Below are positions 33,065-42,305 of a stretch of DNA of 64,000 nucleotides, piece after piece (positions within the stretch are counted from its first letter, which is position 1; every line of letters starts with the position of its first letter). Source of the DNA: Shimia sp040370365 (lineage in GTDB: Bacteria; Pseudomonadota; Alphaproteobacteria; Rhodobacterales; Rhodobacteraceae); assembly GCF_040370365.1 (NCBI RefSeq), contig NZ_BAABWQ010000003.1, positions 682,001 through 746,000 of the forward strand, given 5' to 3'. Below the pieces are notes generated by a model, which worked only from the letters and a program-made list of their open reading frames with translations, made no database searches and had not been told where the DNA came from. The translations under genes and the position numbers were made by a program.

Positions 33065-33170
33065 GGCACATAAAACCGGTTGCTCTGCATAAACATGAGA
33101 GGGCTGCGTACTTTCAAGTTGATCGCAAAATCGCTATCTATAGAACTCAACGAAATCAAAGGACGCTGCG

Positions 33171-33395
33171 ATGAACGCCAATACCGATTTGTCCATGAAA
33201 ACAGATGATGTTTTGCGCGTCGAATTGGAGGTCTTTAAACAAGAGCACCGTGATTTGGATGAGGCCATTAGCGCACTTGTTCAACGTGGCACTGGCGATC
33301 AGTTGACCATCCAGCGGCTCAAAAAACAGAAGCTGAGACTCAAAGATATTATTGCCCGTATTGAAGATCGACTGACGCCCGATATTATTGCCTAA
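33171..33395 (+). CDS. YdcH-family (DUF465) protein
   Basis: Small helical protein of 74 residues: VFKQEHRDLDEAISALVQRG, then LTIQRLKKQKLRLKDIIARIED. This is the SlyX/YdcH-like helical hairpin seen across proteobacteria, cytoplasmic, function unknown. AAGGA eight bases before ATG. Divergent from the heat-shock unit, so its promoter faces the RpoH promoter and may share heat control; this is inference. Confidence 0.88.
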   Translation: MNANTDLSMKTDDVLRVELEVFKQEHRDLDEAISALVQRGTGDQLTIQRLKKQKLRLKDIIARIEDRLTPDIIA

Positions 33396-33417
33396 TTTGT
33401 GTTAGGCTTACTCAAAC

Positions 33418-34017
33418 CTACTGGCCACGACGCCTGCGTTCAGAGTCAATGTCAAACAAAGAGCGCGGAAAGGACATTCCAGTTTGAACCGCTTTCAAAC
33501 GCACTGTGGTTTGAGTGCCATACTCGTCAACAATCACCCACTCCTTTAACGCAACCGGATCATCCGAAAACTTCAGTTGAATTTGACCACTCTCGGGAGT
33601 CTTTGGGTCTTGTGCGGTCACGACGGTGTGGACACCGTCGAAACTATGACCGACGACCATATCCGCGGACGACAAATTCACATTTTTTGCTAAAAGCACC
33701 GACAATGGCGTCCGCCGCAACGGGTACGTTTCGGGGTTACCATTTGAGCGTCCATCAAAAATTGCGACCGCATTATTGCTTGCCAGTACCAGGGCTCTCT
33801 GAGGCGGAGCATACTCGAAGCGCATTTTTCCTGGCCTCTGAATGAACAACGTACCGGTTTGAACCGACCCATCACTGGATTGTTGAACGAACTCAGACTC
33901 TACAGTCTTAAGATCATTTAGGTAGCCACTCAACACATCGAGTGACGCTTTTTCTGCAAGTGCAGGATGGCAGAACCAGAACGCTGCAAGTACCAACGCT
34001 GTAAATTTTTTATACAT
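33418..34017 (-). CDS. lolA: Outer-membrane lipoprotein carrier protein LolA
   Basis: Periplasmic chaperone that carries lipoproteins from LolCDE to the outer membrane. 199 residues with a signal peptide (MYKKFTALVLAAFWFCHPALA-EK). Motifs: LKTVESEFVQQSSDGSVQTG, IQRPGKMRFEYAPPQ, YPLRRTPLSVLLA, IQLKFSDDPVALKEWVIVD. The start was put at 34017 (AGGA five bases upstream). The longer frame from 34131 overlaps ftsK. It follows ftsK with a 61-bp gap, a conserved rhodobacterial order. Confidence 0.92.
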   Translation of the reverse strand: MYKKFTALVLAAFWFCHPALAEKASLDVLSGYLNDLKTVESEFVQQSSDGSVQTGTLFIQRPGKMRFEYAPPQRALVLASNNAVAIFDGRSNGNPETYPLRRTPLSVLLAKNVNLSSADMVVGHSFDGVHTVVTAQDPKTPESGQIQLKFSDDPVALKEWVIVDEYGTQTTVRLKAVQTGMSFPRSLFDIDSERRRRGQ

Positions 34018-34078
34018 GTCCATCCTACAGATATAGGGCGCGATGATTGTGAGGTAAGTGAGCATAGCGAAATCCCGC

Positions 34079-37000
34079 CTACCCCATTGTGGCTCCCTGC
34101 TCAGGCACCAAGATTTCACGCTTGCCGACATGGTTGGCAGCGCTCACCAAGCCTTCATCCTCCATTTGTTCCACAAGACGGGCCGCTTTGTTGTAACCAA
34201 TAGCCAGTTTTCTTTGGATATAAGATGTTGAGCACTTTCGATCTTGGATGACGATAGCTACCGCTGAATCATATAGTGCATCTTCGCCGGTTGTGTTTCC
34301 GCCAGAGCTCAGACCAAGAACCGCGTCAATGTTCTCTGACTTCCCGTCCTCGGGGCCATCGACAACACCACCTATATAGTCTGGTGGTCCGTAGCTCTTG
34401 AGGTGATTAACGATTTCCTCAACTTCTTCATCGCTCACAAATGGACCATGGCAGCGAATAATTTTTGCACCACCAGCCATGTAGAGCATATCTCCCATAC
34501 CAAGGAGTTGTTCGGCGCCCATCTCGCCAAGGATCGTTCGACTGTCCACTTTCGAGGTCACTTGGAACGAAATTCTTGTTGGGAAGTTCGCTTTGATCGT
34601 TCCGGTAATCACGTCCACAGAGGGACGTTGTGTGGCCATAATCAAATGGATACCAGACGCGCGCGCCATCTGCGCGAGGCGTTGAATACAAGCTTCGATC
34701 TCTTTACCCGCAACCATCATCAAGTCGGCCATCTCATCGACGACCACTACGATGTAGGGCATTTTTTCGGGGGTGATCTCTTCGGTTTCAAAAACCGGTT
34801 CACCCGTATCGTCATCAAATCCCGTTTGCACAGTACGACTGAAGGTTTCGCCTTTGGATAACGCATCGGAAACGCGGCTGTTGTAGCCATCGATATTGCG
34901 CACGCCCATTTTGGACATTTTTCGGTAGCGATCTTCCATCTCACCCACGACCCATTTCAGCGCGACAACAGCCTTCTTAGGATCGGTGACAACAGGAGAC
35001 AAAAGGTGTGGAATGCCATCATAAACAGACAGCTCCAGCATTTTCGGATCAATCATGATCATGCGACAGTCTTCTGGTGTTAGCCTATAAAGCAAAGACA
35101 GGATCATGGTATTAATCGCCACTGATTTACCCGAACCCGTTGTACCGGCTATCAGCAAATGTGGCATTTTGGCGAGATTGGCTACAATCGGGTCTCCGCC
35201 GATGTCTTTGCCCAACGCCAAGGGCAGCCGCATGTTGCTATCGCCAAAGTCTCGAGCGGCGAGAATTTCACGAAGCACTACCTTTTCGCGATTTTCATTT
35301 GGCAGTTCTATGCCAATCACGCTGCGTCCAGGCACGGTAGACACGCGCGCAGACAAAGCAGACATGGACCGAGCAATATCATCTGCTAAGCCGATGACAC
35401 GACTCGCTTTCAAACCTGGCGCAGGCTCAAGCTCATACATTGTAACGACGGGGCCCGGACGAACGCTTACAATTTCACCTTTGACTCCATAGTCATCCAG
35501 AACCACCTCAAGCATCCGTGCATTTTCCTCTAGGGCATCATCGCTCAGGTGGTTCCCACCAACTTCCGGAGGGCTTTCCAGCAGCCCCAATGGCGGCAAC
35601 TCATAAGCAGCAGCTTGCGCATCCTCGAAGGCGAGCGATGGCTGCGCTTCAGCCTTTGCCTGACTGGAAGGCTGAACAACCTTTTTCAGACGAGGCTGAA
35701 CCACTTTTTTGGGTTCAGCGATCGGGATGGTAGAGAACGAAGGTGTTTGACCAACCTCAAATGCGACATCCGAAGTCACGGGTGCTTCATGCCGTCCTTG
35801 ATATTGAGGCATCTGATCTACATCGGTGGAAGCCGACCACATCTCATCCGCCGATCCAGAAGCTGAAGTCAAAGGCGGCTCGATGCGCGCGCTCAATTGG
35901 TGCCCCAATGTCGGTTCGCCTCCGCGCTGAGGTGCATCCACATCCAAAACCAAGGGTGCGGGACCACGCCCTCTCCCTTTTGTTAGTGGCTTGTCAGGAT
36001 GCAACTCTGGGGAAGATACAACGTCACCACGCCGCGCACGAGACCGCATCACATCCGCAATTTTCGCGCTTATGCGATCTTCTTCAGGCTTCACATTCCA
36101 GTCTTCGGTGAACAGGTTCTCCACCAGTTCTGGCTCCGGCATTTGATCGGATGCCTGCTCAACTCTTTTGATCAGTGTTGGCATGCGCAACTTAGGTTTT
36201 GCTTTTTCAACCAGAATCGGCTCCATCGAAGACGGAATATCTTCGAGAACCGAATCTTGCCATTCTGTTTCAGCCAACGCCTCATTGCGAGCCACCTCAC
36301 GCCGATGAATGCGCTTCGCTTGTGCGGCCTTTGCAGCGCGAAACGCGCCCGTTGTCCCGCGCCCCAACAGCCGCAGAACCCCATCATAGGTGAGCACAAG
36401 GCCCAAAACGAACATCCCTGCGGCTTTCGAGAGTTCAGACTTCGTGAAACCGAGCACAAAAGCTCCGATACCTACAAACGCGAGTCCCGTCAGAAATGAC
36501 ATCGCCTTGACGCCCGATTGTGCACCGATTGGGAGTATTGTCAGCAGAGCTCCGGTCACCGTGTCCCCGAACAAGCCTCCCATTCCAAATGCATGACTCC
36601 ACTCAGCCGAAGGGCTCATTGTAGAGGCATATACAGCGCCAAGAGCGAGCATTATTGGCGCAAAAATAATGCGGCTTTGCGCCCGCTCTTCCCCGATGTG
36701 AAACGAAAAGCGAATGCCCCACGCCCCAAAAATCAAAGCCAAACCAAAGCTGCCCCAACCGACAATGATAAACAATGGCGCAGCAACGGAAGCACCGAAC
36801 CTCCCAAGAAGGTTTTGAACCGGTGCATCGGTTACCGAGATCCAGCTTGGATCACTGGGCGAGTAGGACAGGATCATCGCCGCTGACATGACCGACAAGA
36901 CCATCAACAGGATACCAACGAGTTCTTTGCCCCGTTTCTCGACGGCAGCTTGCGTATTACTATCCAAGAGTGGTCCTCGTCTGCGCGCTTGATAAGCCAT
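34079..37000 (-). CDS. ftsK: FtsK/SpoIIIE-type DNA translocase
   Basis: Septal DNA motor that clears the chromosome terminus and aids XerCD resolution. 973 residues. An N-terminal membrane domain with four to five helices (residues about 30-210), then a Pro/Glu/Ala-rich linker (about 230-500), the alpha/beta motor with Walker A AGTTGSGKSVAIN (about 623) and Walker B VVVVDEMADLMM (about 755), and the C-terminal gamma winged helix (RKCSTSYIQRKLAIGYNKAA) that reads KOPS sequences. Start at ATG 37000, preceded by GAGGTG. It begins seven bases after the stop of the aminotransferase gene, so the two are in one operon. Confidence 0.95.
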   Translation of the reverse strand: MAYQARRRGPLLDSNTQAAVEKRGKELVGILLMVLSVMSAAMILSYSPSDPSWISVTDAPVQNLLGRFGASVAAPLFIIVGWGSFGLALIFGAWGIRFSFHIGEERAQSRIIFAPIMLALGAVYASTMSPSAEWSHAFGMGGLFGDTVTGALLTILPIGAQSGVKAMSFLTGLAFVGIGAFVLGFTKSELSKAAGMFVLGLVLTYDGVLRLLGRGTTGAFRAAKAAQAKRIHRREVARNEALAETEWQDSVLEDIPSSMEPILVEKAKPKLRMPTLIKRVEQASDQMPEPELVENLFTEDWNVKPEEDRISAKIADVMRSRARRGDVVSSPELHPDKPLTKGRGRGPAPLVLDVDAPQRGGEPTLGHQLSARIEPPLTSASGSADEMWSASTDVDQMPQYQGRHEAPVTSDVAFEVGQTPSFSTIPIAEPKKVVQPRLKKVVQPSSQAKAEAQPSLAFEDAQAAAYELPPLGLLESPPEVGGNHLSDDALEENARMLEVVLDDYGVKGEIVSVRPGPVVTMYELEPAPGLKASRVIGLADDIARSMSALSARVSTVPGRSVIGIELPNENREKVVLREILAARDFGDSNMRLPLALGKDIGGDPIVANLAKMPHLLIAGTTGSGKSVAINTMILSLLYRLTPEDCRMIMIDPKMLELSVYDGIPHLLSPVVTDPKKAVVALKWVVGEMEDRYRKMSKMGVRNIDGYNSRVSDALSKGETFSRTVQTGFDDDTGEPVFETEEITPEKMPYIVVVVDEMADLMMVAGKEIEACIQRLAQMARASGIHLIMATQRPSVDVITGTIKANFPTRISFQVTSKVDSRTILGEMGAEQLLGMGDMLYMAGGAKIIRCHGPFVSDEEVEEIVNHLKSYGPPDYIGGVVDGPEDGKSENIDAVLGLSSGGNTTGEDALYDSAVAIVIQDRKCSTSYIQRKLAIGYNKAARLVEQMEDEGLVSAANHVGKREILVPEQGATMG

Positions 37001-37007
37001 GATCACC

Positions 37008-38198
37008 TCAATCTTTTTTATCGTAGAGGCAGTCGCGCAGTTTTCTCAGCGCGCCTGACACTTCGGTTTTTGGGGCCACTAAAGCGGCCCTTATAAATTT
37101 TCTCCCAGGGTTTTCCCCCGCGACGTCTCTGCTAAGATAAGCCCCCGGCAAAACTCGGACACCCGTTTCGGTCCATGCCTTCACCGCAGCAGCTTCGCCG
37201 TCTTCTACGGGAAGCCAGAGAAAAAATCCTGCTTTTGGGCTTCGGTACCCGTCTATTCCCTCAAATATCTCATCCGCCAAATCGAACTTTTCAGCGTACA
37301 TCCGCCGATTCTCAACAACATGCTCTTCGTCACGCCAAGCACGCGCTGCAGCGCTCTGCAGCGGAAGCGGCAAGGGAGCGCCCGCATACGTGCGCAACTG
37401 TTTGATGTGACTGATGTTTTCAGGACTTCCAGCAACGAATCCCGACCGCAAGCCGGGCAGGTTGCTGCGCTTACTCAAAGAGTGAAAGGCCAGAATTCGT
37501 TCAGCGCCTACGCCCATCTCGCTGGCAACCTGTAAAGCACCCACAGGTGGTGCTTCGCGATAAATCTCAGAATAGCACTCATCCGCAAAGATCTTGAAAT
37601 CATGCTTTTCAGCGAGCCCAATAAGATTGGCCCAGTACGCACGATCCGCCACCGCACCTTGTGGATTGGCGGGAGAGCAAATGTAGGCAATTGCGACCTG
37701 ATCCAATTGCTCTGCAGGCAATAGATTAAAGTCTGGAAGATGGCCCGAGAGATCCGTCGCAGGAACAAACACAGGATCTGCCCCGACGGACGCCGACGCC
37801 ACAGCATAGACTTGATAAAACGGATTGGGCGTCAGAATAAGCGGCTTTTTACCGTTCTTGGTTTCAGGGCACAATGCCATCGCAGAGTTGTAGAGCCCTT
37901 CGCGCGTACCATTGAGCGCCATAACTTGAGTAGTCGGGTCGATCTCAACGTCATAGCGACGCTTAATCCACTCAGCAATTGCCAACAACAATTCCGGGGC
38001 ACCATCATTTGGCGGGTATTTGTTAAAGCCCTCGGCATGTTGCGTGATCTCTTCGGTGACCCATTCAGGAAATGCATGCTTGGGCTCCCCGATAGTCATA
38101 TGCACCACAGGACCACCCGGATCCAAGTGATCCAGCAATGCGCGCAGGCGCGGGAACGCATACGCCGGTAGGTTTGAGAACCGCTCGGGGAACTTCAT
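37008..38198 (-). CDS. Class I/II PLP-dependent aminotransferase (DapC-like)
   Basis: Fold-type I aminotransferase of 396 residues. Substrate-binding N-terminus (VVHMTIGEPKHAFPEWV), YICSPANPQGAVADRA, the DECYSEIY motif and the PLP lysine in HSLSKRSNLPGLRSGF (about residue 237). The SLSKRSN context is shared with N-succinyl-diaminopimelate aminotransferases (DapC) and related alanine-type enzymes, so a role in lysine/peptidoglycan precursor synthesis is plausible but not proven. GAGGCAG precedes the ATG at 38198. It is followed directly by ftsK. Confidence 0.88.
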   Translation of the reverse strand: MKFPERFSNLPAYAFPRLRALLDHLDPGGPVVHMTIGEPKHAFPEWVTEEITQHAEGFNKYPPNDGAPELLLAIAEWIKRRYDVEIDPTTQVMALNGTREGLYNSAMALCPETKNGKKPLILTPNPFYQVYAVASASVGADPVFVPATDLSGHLPDFNLLPAEQLDQVAIAYICSPANPQGAVADRAYWANLIGLAEKHDFKIFADECYSEIYREAPPVGALQVASEMGVGAERILAFHSLSKRSNLPGLRSGFVAGSPENISHIKQLRTYAGAPLPLPLQSAAARAWRDEEHVVENRRMYAEKFDLADEIFEGIDGYRSPKAGFFLWLPVEDGEAAAVKAWTETGVRVLPGAYLSRDVAGENPGRKFIRAALVAPKTEVSGALRKLRDCLYDKKD

Positions 38199-38381
38199 TT
38201 TCAACTGCCTCAGGTGCGGGATCATTTCGCCCCGTTCCGCTTGAAGTTACCCAATGGAGCAGTTGTCGTCCACTAAAATGGAGCGCTTGATCTATCTTGT
38301 GACCTTCTCGCCACCCTTTTTCGACCTACATTTTCCGCACAGGATGGACACTGCAGCAGCGGCAAGGTATCGACTTTCGCC

Positions 38382-38861
38382 ATGGCCACGAAGCAAAAGA
38401 ACTCCGACCCAAACTACAAAGTGATCGCCGAGAACAGGCGCGCGCGCTTTGACTATGCCATCGAAGAGGATGTGGAAGTCGGCATTGTGCTGCAAGGATC
38501 GGAAGTTAAGGCACTGCGCGAAAAGTCGGGAAATATTGCTGAAAGTTACGCCGCAGTGGAAGACGGTGAGCTGTGGCTGGTAAATGCCTACATTGCCCCC
38601 TACGAACGGGCCATGTTCAAACACACTGAACGTCGGAAACGCAAACTATTGGCGAGCCGCAAGCAACTTGCGAATTTTTGGTCTGCAACCCAAAGAAAAG
38701 GCATGACGCTGGTTCCGATGGTGATGTATTTCAATCACAAGGGGCTGGTGAAGCTAAAAATTGGCGTCGCAAAAGGTAAGAAAAACCACGACAAGCGAGC
38801 CTCTGACGCCAAACGTGACTGGGGCCGCCAAAAACAACGCCTGCTTCGCCACGGCGATTAA
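38382..38861 (+). CDS. smpB: SsrA-binding protein SmpB
   Basis: tmRNA partner in rescue of stalled ribosomes. 159 residues: YKVIAENRRARFDYAIEEDVEVGIVL start region, GSEVKALREKSGNIAESYA (tmRNA-binding OB fold), and the basic C-terminal tail AKGKKNHDKRASDAKRDWGRQKQR that enters the ribosomal A site. tmRNA itself is not in the window. Its stop overlaps the convergent hypothetical gene by four bases. Confidence 0.96.
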   Translation: MATKQKNSDPNYKVIAENRRARFDYAIEEDVEVGIVLQGSEVKALREKSGNIAESYAAVEDGELWLVNAYIAPYERAMFKHTERRKRKLLASRKQLANFWSATQRKGMTLVPMVMYFNHKGLVKLKIGVAKGKKNHDKRASDAKRDWGRQKQRLLRHGD

Positions 38862-39571
38862 TTGCTGTTCCAGATAGATAACCATTGTGCGTCGATCTTT
38901 GCCAATGCCTCACGATCGATACGATCCATAATCTCCCAATACCGTCCACTAGGCGCGTCGTAGCCAAGCGCAACCTCTGCGTTGCGCAACTCCTCTATGG
39001 CTTCACTCGTTGATAGATCTGGACCGGCAACATTGGTGAGGTTTTCGACAGTGTGTTTGGGGAATACGAGCCGACTAACATCACCAGATAAATTCACGCA
39101 AAGGCAGCCGCTTTGCGCGGCGAGCAGCGCCAACCTCGCAGACTTTGCCTCCAAACATTGCAGAGACACATCATCACGTAGAGGATCGGCAGCACCGATA
39201 CCATAAAAATGCGTGCGCCCGTGTGTCGGATAAACCATATCGCATCCAATGAACGCTAGCACACGCGGCCGCAACGCACCGACGGCCCAATACCCGGCCG
39301 TGAAAGCCATTGTGCCACCAGCAAACAGCACACCGCCAAACGCATTGTTTTGTGGCACGTAGTCCGTATGGACCACCACCGATTGTTCTGGAGTGACAAC
39401 CGCTGGTCGTCGCTCCAGCGGAAAGTCTTCAGGATAGATCAAGTGACTCCAATCGTCACGGATACGCCACGCGTTGTTGATTGCAACAATATGATCGAAA
39501 TGATGCCGGCCCCACTCTGCAACGACAAGCGCATTCGGCCCACTTCCAACGATCAAAACAACATCTGACAC
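38858..39571 (-). CDS. Hypothetical protein, possible GT29/Rossmann-like
   Basis: Protein of 237 residues with no assigned function. The N-terminus VVLIVGSGPNALVVAEWGR is a Rossmann-type nucleotide-binding loop. Later segments IVAINNAWRIRDDWSHLIYPED, AFIGCDMVYPTHGRTHFYG and LALLAAQSGCLCVNLS resemble the layout of sialyltransferase-like (GT29) or DUF115-type glycan enzymes, with HTDYVP and GCDMVYP as candidate active-site elements. GTG at 39571 is preferred because AGGTGG lies five bases upstream; a GTG at 39580 is inside that signal. Convergent with smpB. Homology assignment is tentative. Confidence 0.6.
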   Translation of the reverse strand: MSDVVLIVGSGPNALVVAEWGRHHFDHIVAINNAWRIRDDWSHLIYPEDFPLERRPAVVTPEQSVVVHTDYVPQNNAFGGVLFAGGTMAFTAGYWAVGALRPRVLAFIGCDMVYPTHGRTHFYGIGAADPLRDDVSLQCLEAKSARLALLAAQSGCLCVNLSGDVSRLVFPKHTVENLTNVAGPDLSTSEAIEELRNAEVALGYDAPSGRYWEIMDRIDREALAKIDAQWLSIWNSN

Positions 39572-39744
39572 GAGATCCACCTATCTTAAAGCATGCCCCT
39601 CAAAAATGCACCGAAAGCCGCTGCAAACAAGTCGATTTTTGGGATCCCTCTAAGAACTTCAGAAACACACATTGCTTCTGTATCTCTTGCCTCTTTGAGA
39701 TACGGGTTGTAGGCAATACTCCGAGTTTCCGAGAGAGGAATGAC

Positions 39745-40599
39745 ATGGCTGACGACCCCAAGACATTGGTCTCCACAGAATGGCTGGCGGCACATATTAA
39801 AGATCCGGAATTGCGAATTCTCGATGCTTCCTGGTATCTGCCATCTTCCGACCGAGACTCAAAAGCGGAATTTATCTCCCGCCACATTCCTGGAGCACGA
39901 TTTTTTGACATAGATGACATCTCGGATGGGCGCAGTGACCTACCTCATATGGTGCCTCCGGTAGAAAAGTTCATGTCGCGACTTCGCGCCATGGGTGTTG
40001 GGGATGGTCATCAGATTGTCATATATGACGGTTCTGGCCTGTTTTCTGCAGCCCGTGTTTGGTGGTTGTTCAAACTGATGGGTCACGTCAATGCTGCAGT
40101 GTTAGACGGCGGTATGCCAAAATGGGTGGCTGAAGGCAGACCCACTGACAACTCTCCGCCAACAATCAGAGATAGGCACATGACTGTTCTCCGCCAAACC
40201 AATTTGGTGCGTGATGTAACAGAAGTCTCCCGCGCCGCGAAGCTAGGTGACCATGAGATTATCGACGCACGTGCACCAGAGCGTTTTACCGGTCAGGCAG
40301 CGGAGCCACGCGCGGGCCTACGCGCGGGTCACATTCCAGGATCAAAGAACATTCCGTTTGGATCTTTGCTTCTGGATAACGGAACTCTGAAACCTGCGGA
40401 AGAGCTTCGCAGGATATTTATGGAAGCGGGCATCGACCTGTCAAAACCAGCCATCGCCACATGTGGATCCGGCGTCACGGCGGCGGTGCTGTGCTTGGCG
40501 ATGGAGCGGTTTGGAAAGACGGACTACTCGCTTTATGATGGATCATGGGCTGAATGGGGCGCCTTCCCGACATTGCCCGTAGCAACTGGAGATACCTAA
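39745..40599 (+). CDS. sseA: 3-mercaptopyruvate sulfurtransferase (tandem rhodanese)
   Basis: Transfers sulfur from 3-mercaptopyruvate to thiols or cyanide. 284 residues with two rhodanese domains: the inactive N-domain (LVSTEWLAAHIKDPELRILD, IYDGSGLFSAARVWW) and the catalytic C-domain with the active loop CGSGVTAAVL (Cys at about residue 241), the mercaptopyruvate type (CG-SGV) rather than the thiosulfate type. GAGAGAGGA precedes ATG 39745. Its TAA shares a base with the next ATG (TAATG, 40597-40601), so the aminotransferase is co-translated, a sensible pair since aminotransferases make 3-mercaptopyruvate from cysteine. Confidence 0.92.
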   Translation: MADDPKTLVSTEWLAAHIKDPELRILDASWYLPSSDRDSKAEFISRHIPGARFFDIDDISDGRSDLPHMVPPVEKFMSRLRAMGVGDGHQIVIYDGSGLFSAARVWWLFKLMGHVNAAVLDGGMPKWVAEGRPTDNSPPTIRDRHMTVLRQTNLVRDVTEVSRAAKLGDHEIIDARAPERFTGQAAEPRAGLRAGHIPGSKNIPFGSLLLDNGTLKPAEELRRIFMEAGIDLSKPAIATCGSGVTAAVLCLAMERFGKTDYSLYDGSWAEWGAFPTLPVATGDT

Positions 40600-41783
40600 T
40601 GCTCACAAACCTCAAAGAGCAGCCCAAAGATAAGATCCTAGGCCTCATGGCCATGTACCGCGATGATCCCCGCCCGACCAAAGTCGATTTGGGGGTTGGT
40701 GTATATAAAAACGCCCAGGGTGTCACACCGGTCATGCACGCGGTTAAAGCTGCAGAGCGGAAAATTGTCGAAGAGCAGCCCTCCAAGGCATATACAGGCC
40801 TCGCTGGCGATCCAGCCTATGCTGATGCGATGATCGACATGTTGTTGGCCGGAGTGGTAGAGCGCGACCGTCTGGCAGCTGCGGCGACTCCAGGTGGTAC
40901 CGGCGCAATCCGTCAGGCGTTTGAGCTAATCAAAATGGCCAACCCCAAGGCGCGTGTGTTTGTATCTGACCCAACTTGGCCAAACCACATCAGCATGCTG
41001 CAGTATCTGGGAATCGAGATGGTGAAGTATCGCTATTTTGACGATGAAACCCGTGGCGTGAACTTTGACGGCATGATGGAAGATCTGGCGGAGGTGACGC
41101 GCGATGACGTTGTGTTGCTGCATGGTTGCTGCCACAATCCGACCGGCGCCAATCTGAACCTGACGCAGTGGCAGGCAGTTGTGGATCTGATCAACGACAA
41201 AGGCTGCACGCCGATGATCGACATCGCCTATCAGGGTTTTGGCGATGGTCTGCAAGAAGACGCGGCCGCAACCCGTTTGGTGGCAAAATCCGTGCCGGAA
41301 CTTCTGATCGCGGCGTCTTGCTCGAAAAACTTCGGCATTTACCGCGAGCGTACAGGTCTGTTGATTGCGATGAGCGAGACGACAGACAACACCGCGGTGA
41401 CTCAAGGCAACCTGAACCACCTCAACCGCCAGAACTTCTCCTTTCCACCCGATCACGGCGCGCGCGTTGTCAGCACCATTCTGACCGATGCGAAGCTGAA
41501 AGCGGATTGGATGGCAGAGCTGGAAGAAACCCGTCTTGGTATGCTGGCACTTCGTGAGCAACTAGCGAGCGAGTTGCAACGTTTGTCAGGGTCTGACCGA
41601 TTTGGCTTCCTAGCGCAGCACCGCGGCATGTTCTCCCGTCTGGGCACCACACCCGATTTGGTGGAGAAAATCCGCGTCGACAACGCGATCTACATGGTAA
41701 GCGACAGCCGCATGAACATTGCGGGCCTGAATGCGCAGACCGTACCAGTGCTGGCAAAAGCCATAATCGACGCGGGCGTTTAA
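40599..41783 (+). CDS. Aromatic/aspartate aminotransferase (AspC/TyrB type)
   Basis: Fold-type I aminotransferase of 394 residues: VDLGVGVYKNAQGVTPVMHAVK near the start (excerpt VDLGVGVYKNAQG), CCHNPTGANLNLTQW, IDIAYQGFGDGLQEDA, PLP lysine in SCSKNFGIYRERTG (about residue 243), and SRMNIAGLNAQTVP at the end. This is the Ia subgroup of aspartate and tyrosine aminotransferases. Coupled to the sulfurtransferase gene; the pair could convert cysteine to 3-mercaptopyruvate and then transfer its sulfur (inference). A strong terminator follows the stop. Confidence 0.92.
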   Translation: MLTNLKEQPKDKILGLMAMYRDDPRPTKVDLGVGVYKNAQGVTPVMHAVKAAERKIVEEQPSKAYTGLAGDPAYADAMIDMLLAGVVERDRLAAAATPGGTGAIRQAFELIKMANPKARVFVSDPTWPNHISMLQYLGIEMVKYRYFDDETRGVNFDGMMEDLAEVTRDDVVLLHGCCHNPTGANLNLTQWQAVVDLINDKGCTPMIDIAYQGFGDGLQEDAAATRLVAKSVPELLIAASCSKNFGIYRERTGLLIAMSETTDNTAVTQGNLNHLNRQNFSFPPDHGARVVSTILTDAKLKADWMAELEETRLGMLALREQLASELQRLSGSDRFGFLAQHRGMFSRLGTTPDLVEKIRVDNAIYMVSDSRMNIAGLNAQTVPVLAKAIIDAGV

Positions 41784-41797
41784 ACACCAAACAATTG

Positions 41798-41835
41798 ATC
41801 GCGCGCGAGGGCTGCCCTGCGCGCGATTTTCTTTT
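41798..41835 (+). terminator. Intrinsic terminator after the aminotransferase, abutting the next ribosome-binding site
   Basis: ATCGCGCGCGAGGG...CCCTGCGCGCGAT stem (about 12 bp, one bulge) followed by TTTTCTTTT. Its T-run ends directly before the GAGG Shine-Dalgarno of the following gene, whose ATG is 12 bases further on. Confidence 0.85.
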
Positions 41836-41846
41836 GAGGTTTTGCT

Positions 41847-42305
41847 ATGACCATCGACTACATCACCCTGTCCAAAACCATTGCCGCCTTGGCCGAAGGC
41901 GAGACCGATGCGGTTGCTCTGATGGCGACCGTAGCCTGCGAAGTGCATCACGCCGATGATCGGTTTGACTGGACCGGATTCTATCGTGTGGTCGCGCCAG
42001 AACTTCTAAAAATCGGGCCTTACCAGGGCGGCCATGGCTGTTTGGTGATCCCCTTCACACGGGGTGTCTGCGGTGCAGCTGCGCGGAACGGGAAGGTGCA
42101 GTTAATACCGGATGTGGACGCTTTTCCGGGACACATTGCCTGTGCCTCTTCGACACGATCTGAGCTGGTTTTGCCTGTGTGGAATGGTGCAGGCAATTTG
42201 CTAGGTGTATTTGACATCGATAGCGATCAGCTGAACGCCTTCACACAGGAAGACGCGGATCAGATGGCCGAGATTTTGGCCGCGACTTTCAAGGACGCCG
42301 CTTAA
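41847..42305 (+). CDS. msrC: Free methionine-(R)-sulfoxide reductase (GAF domain)
   Basis: Reduces free Met-R-sulfoxide. 152 residues forming one GAF domain: FDWTGFYRVVAPELLKIGPYQGG (excerpt FDWTGFYRV), CLVIPFTRGVCGAAARNGK and VDAFPGHIACASSTRSELVLPV. The three catalytic cysteines (GHGC, GVCG, HIACASS; about 65, 75 and 99) are all present. Cytoplasmic. It starts just after the upstream terminator; any expression from the upstream operon would need read-through. Ends overlapping the RluA gene on the other strand by four bases. Confidence 0.9.
   Translation: MTIDYITLSKTIAALAEGETDAVALMATVACEVHHADDRFDWTGFYRVVAPELLKIGPYQGGHGCLVIPFTRGVCGAAARNGKVQLIPDVDAFPGHIACASSTRSELVLPVWNGAGNLLGVFDIDSDQLNAFTQEDADQMAEILAATFKDAA

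Noticed and set aside
40926..41561. 211-codon open frame antisense to the aminotransferase
   Set aside because: Shadow frame; the aminotransferase has complete active-site motifs.
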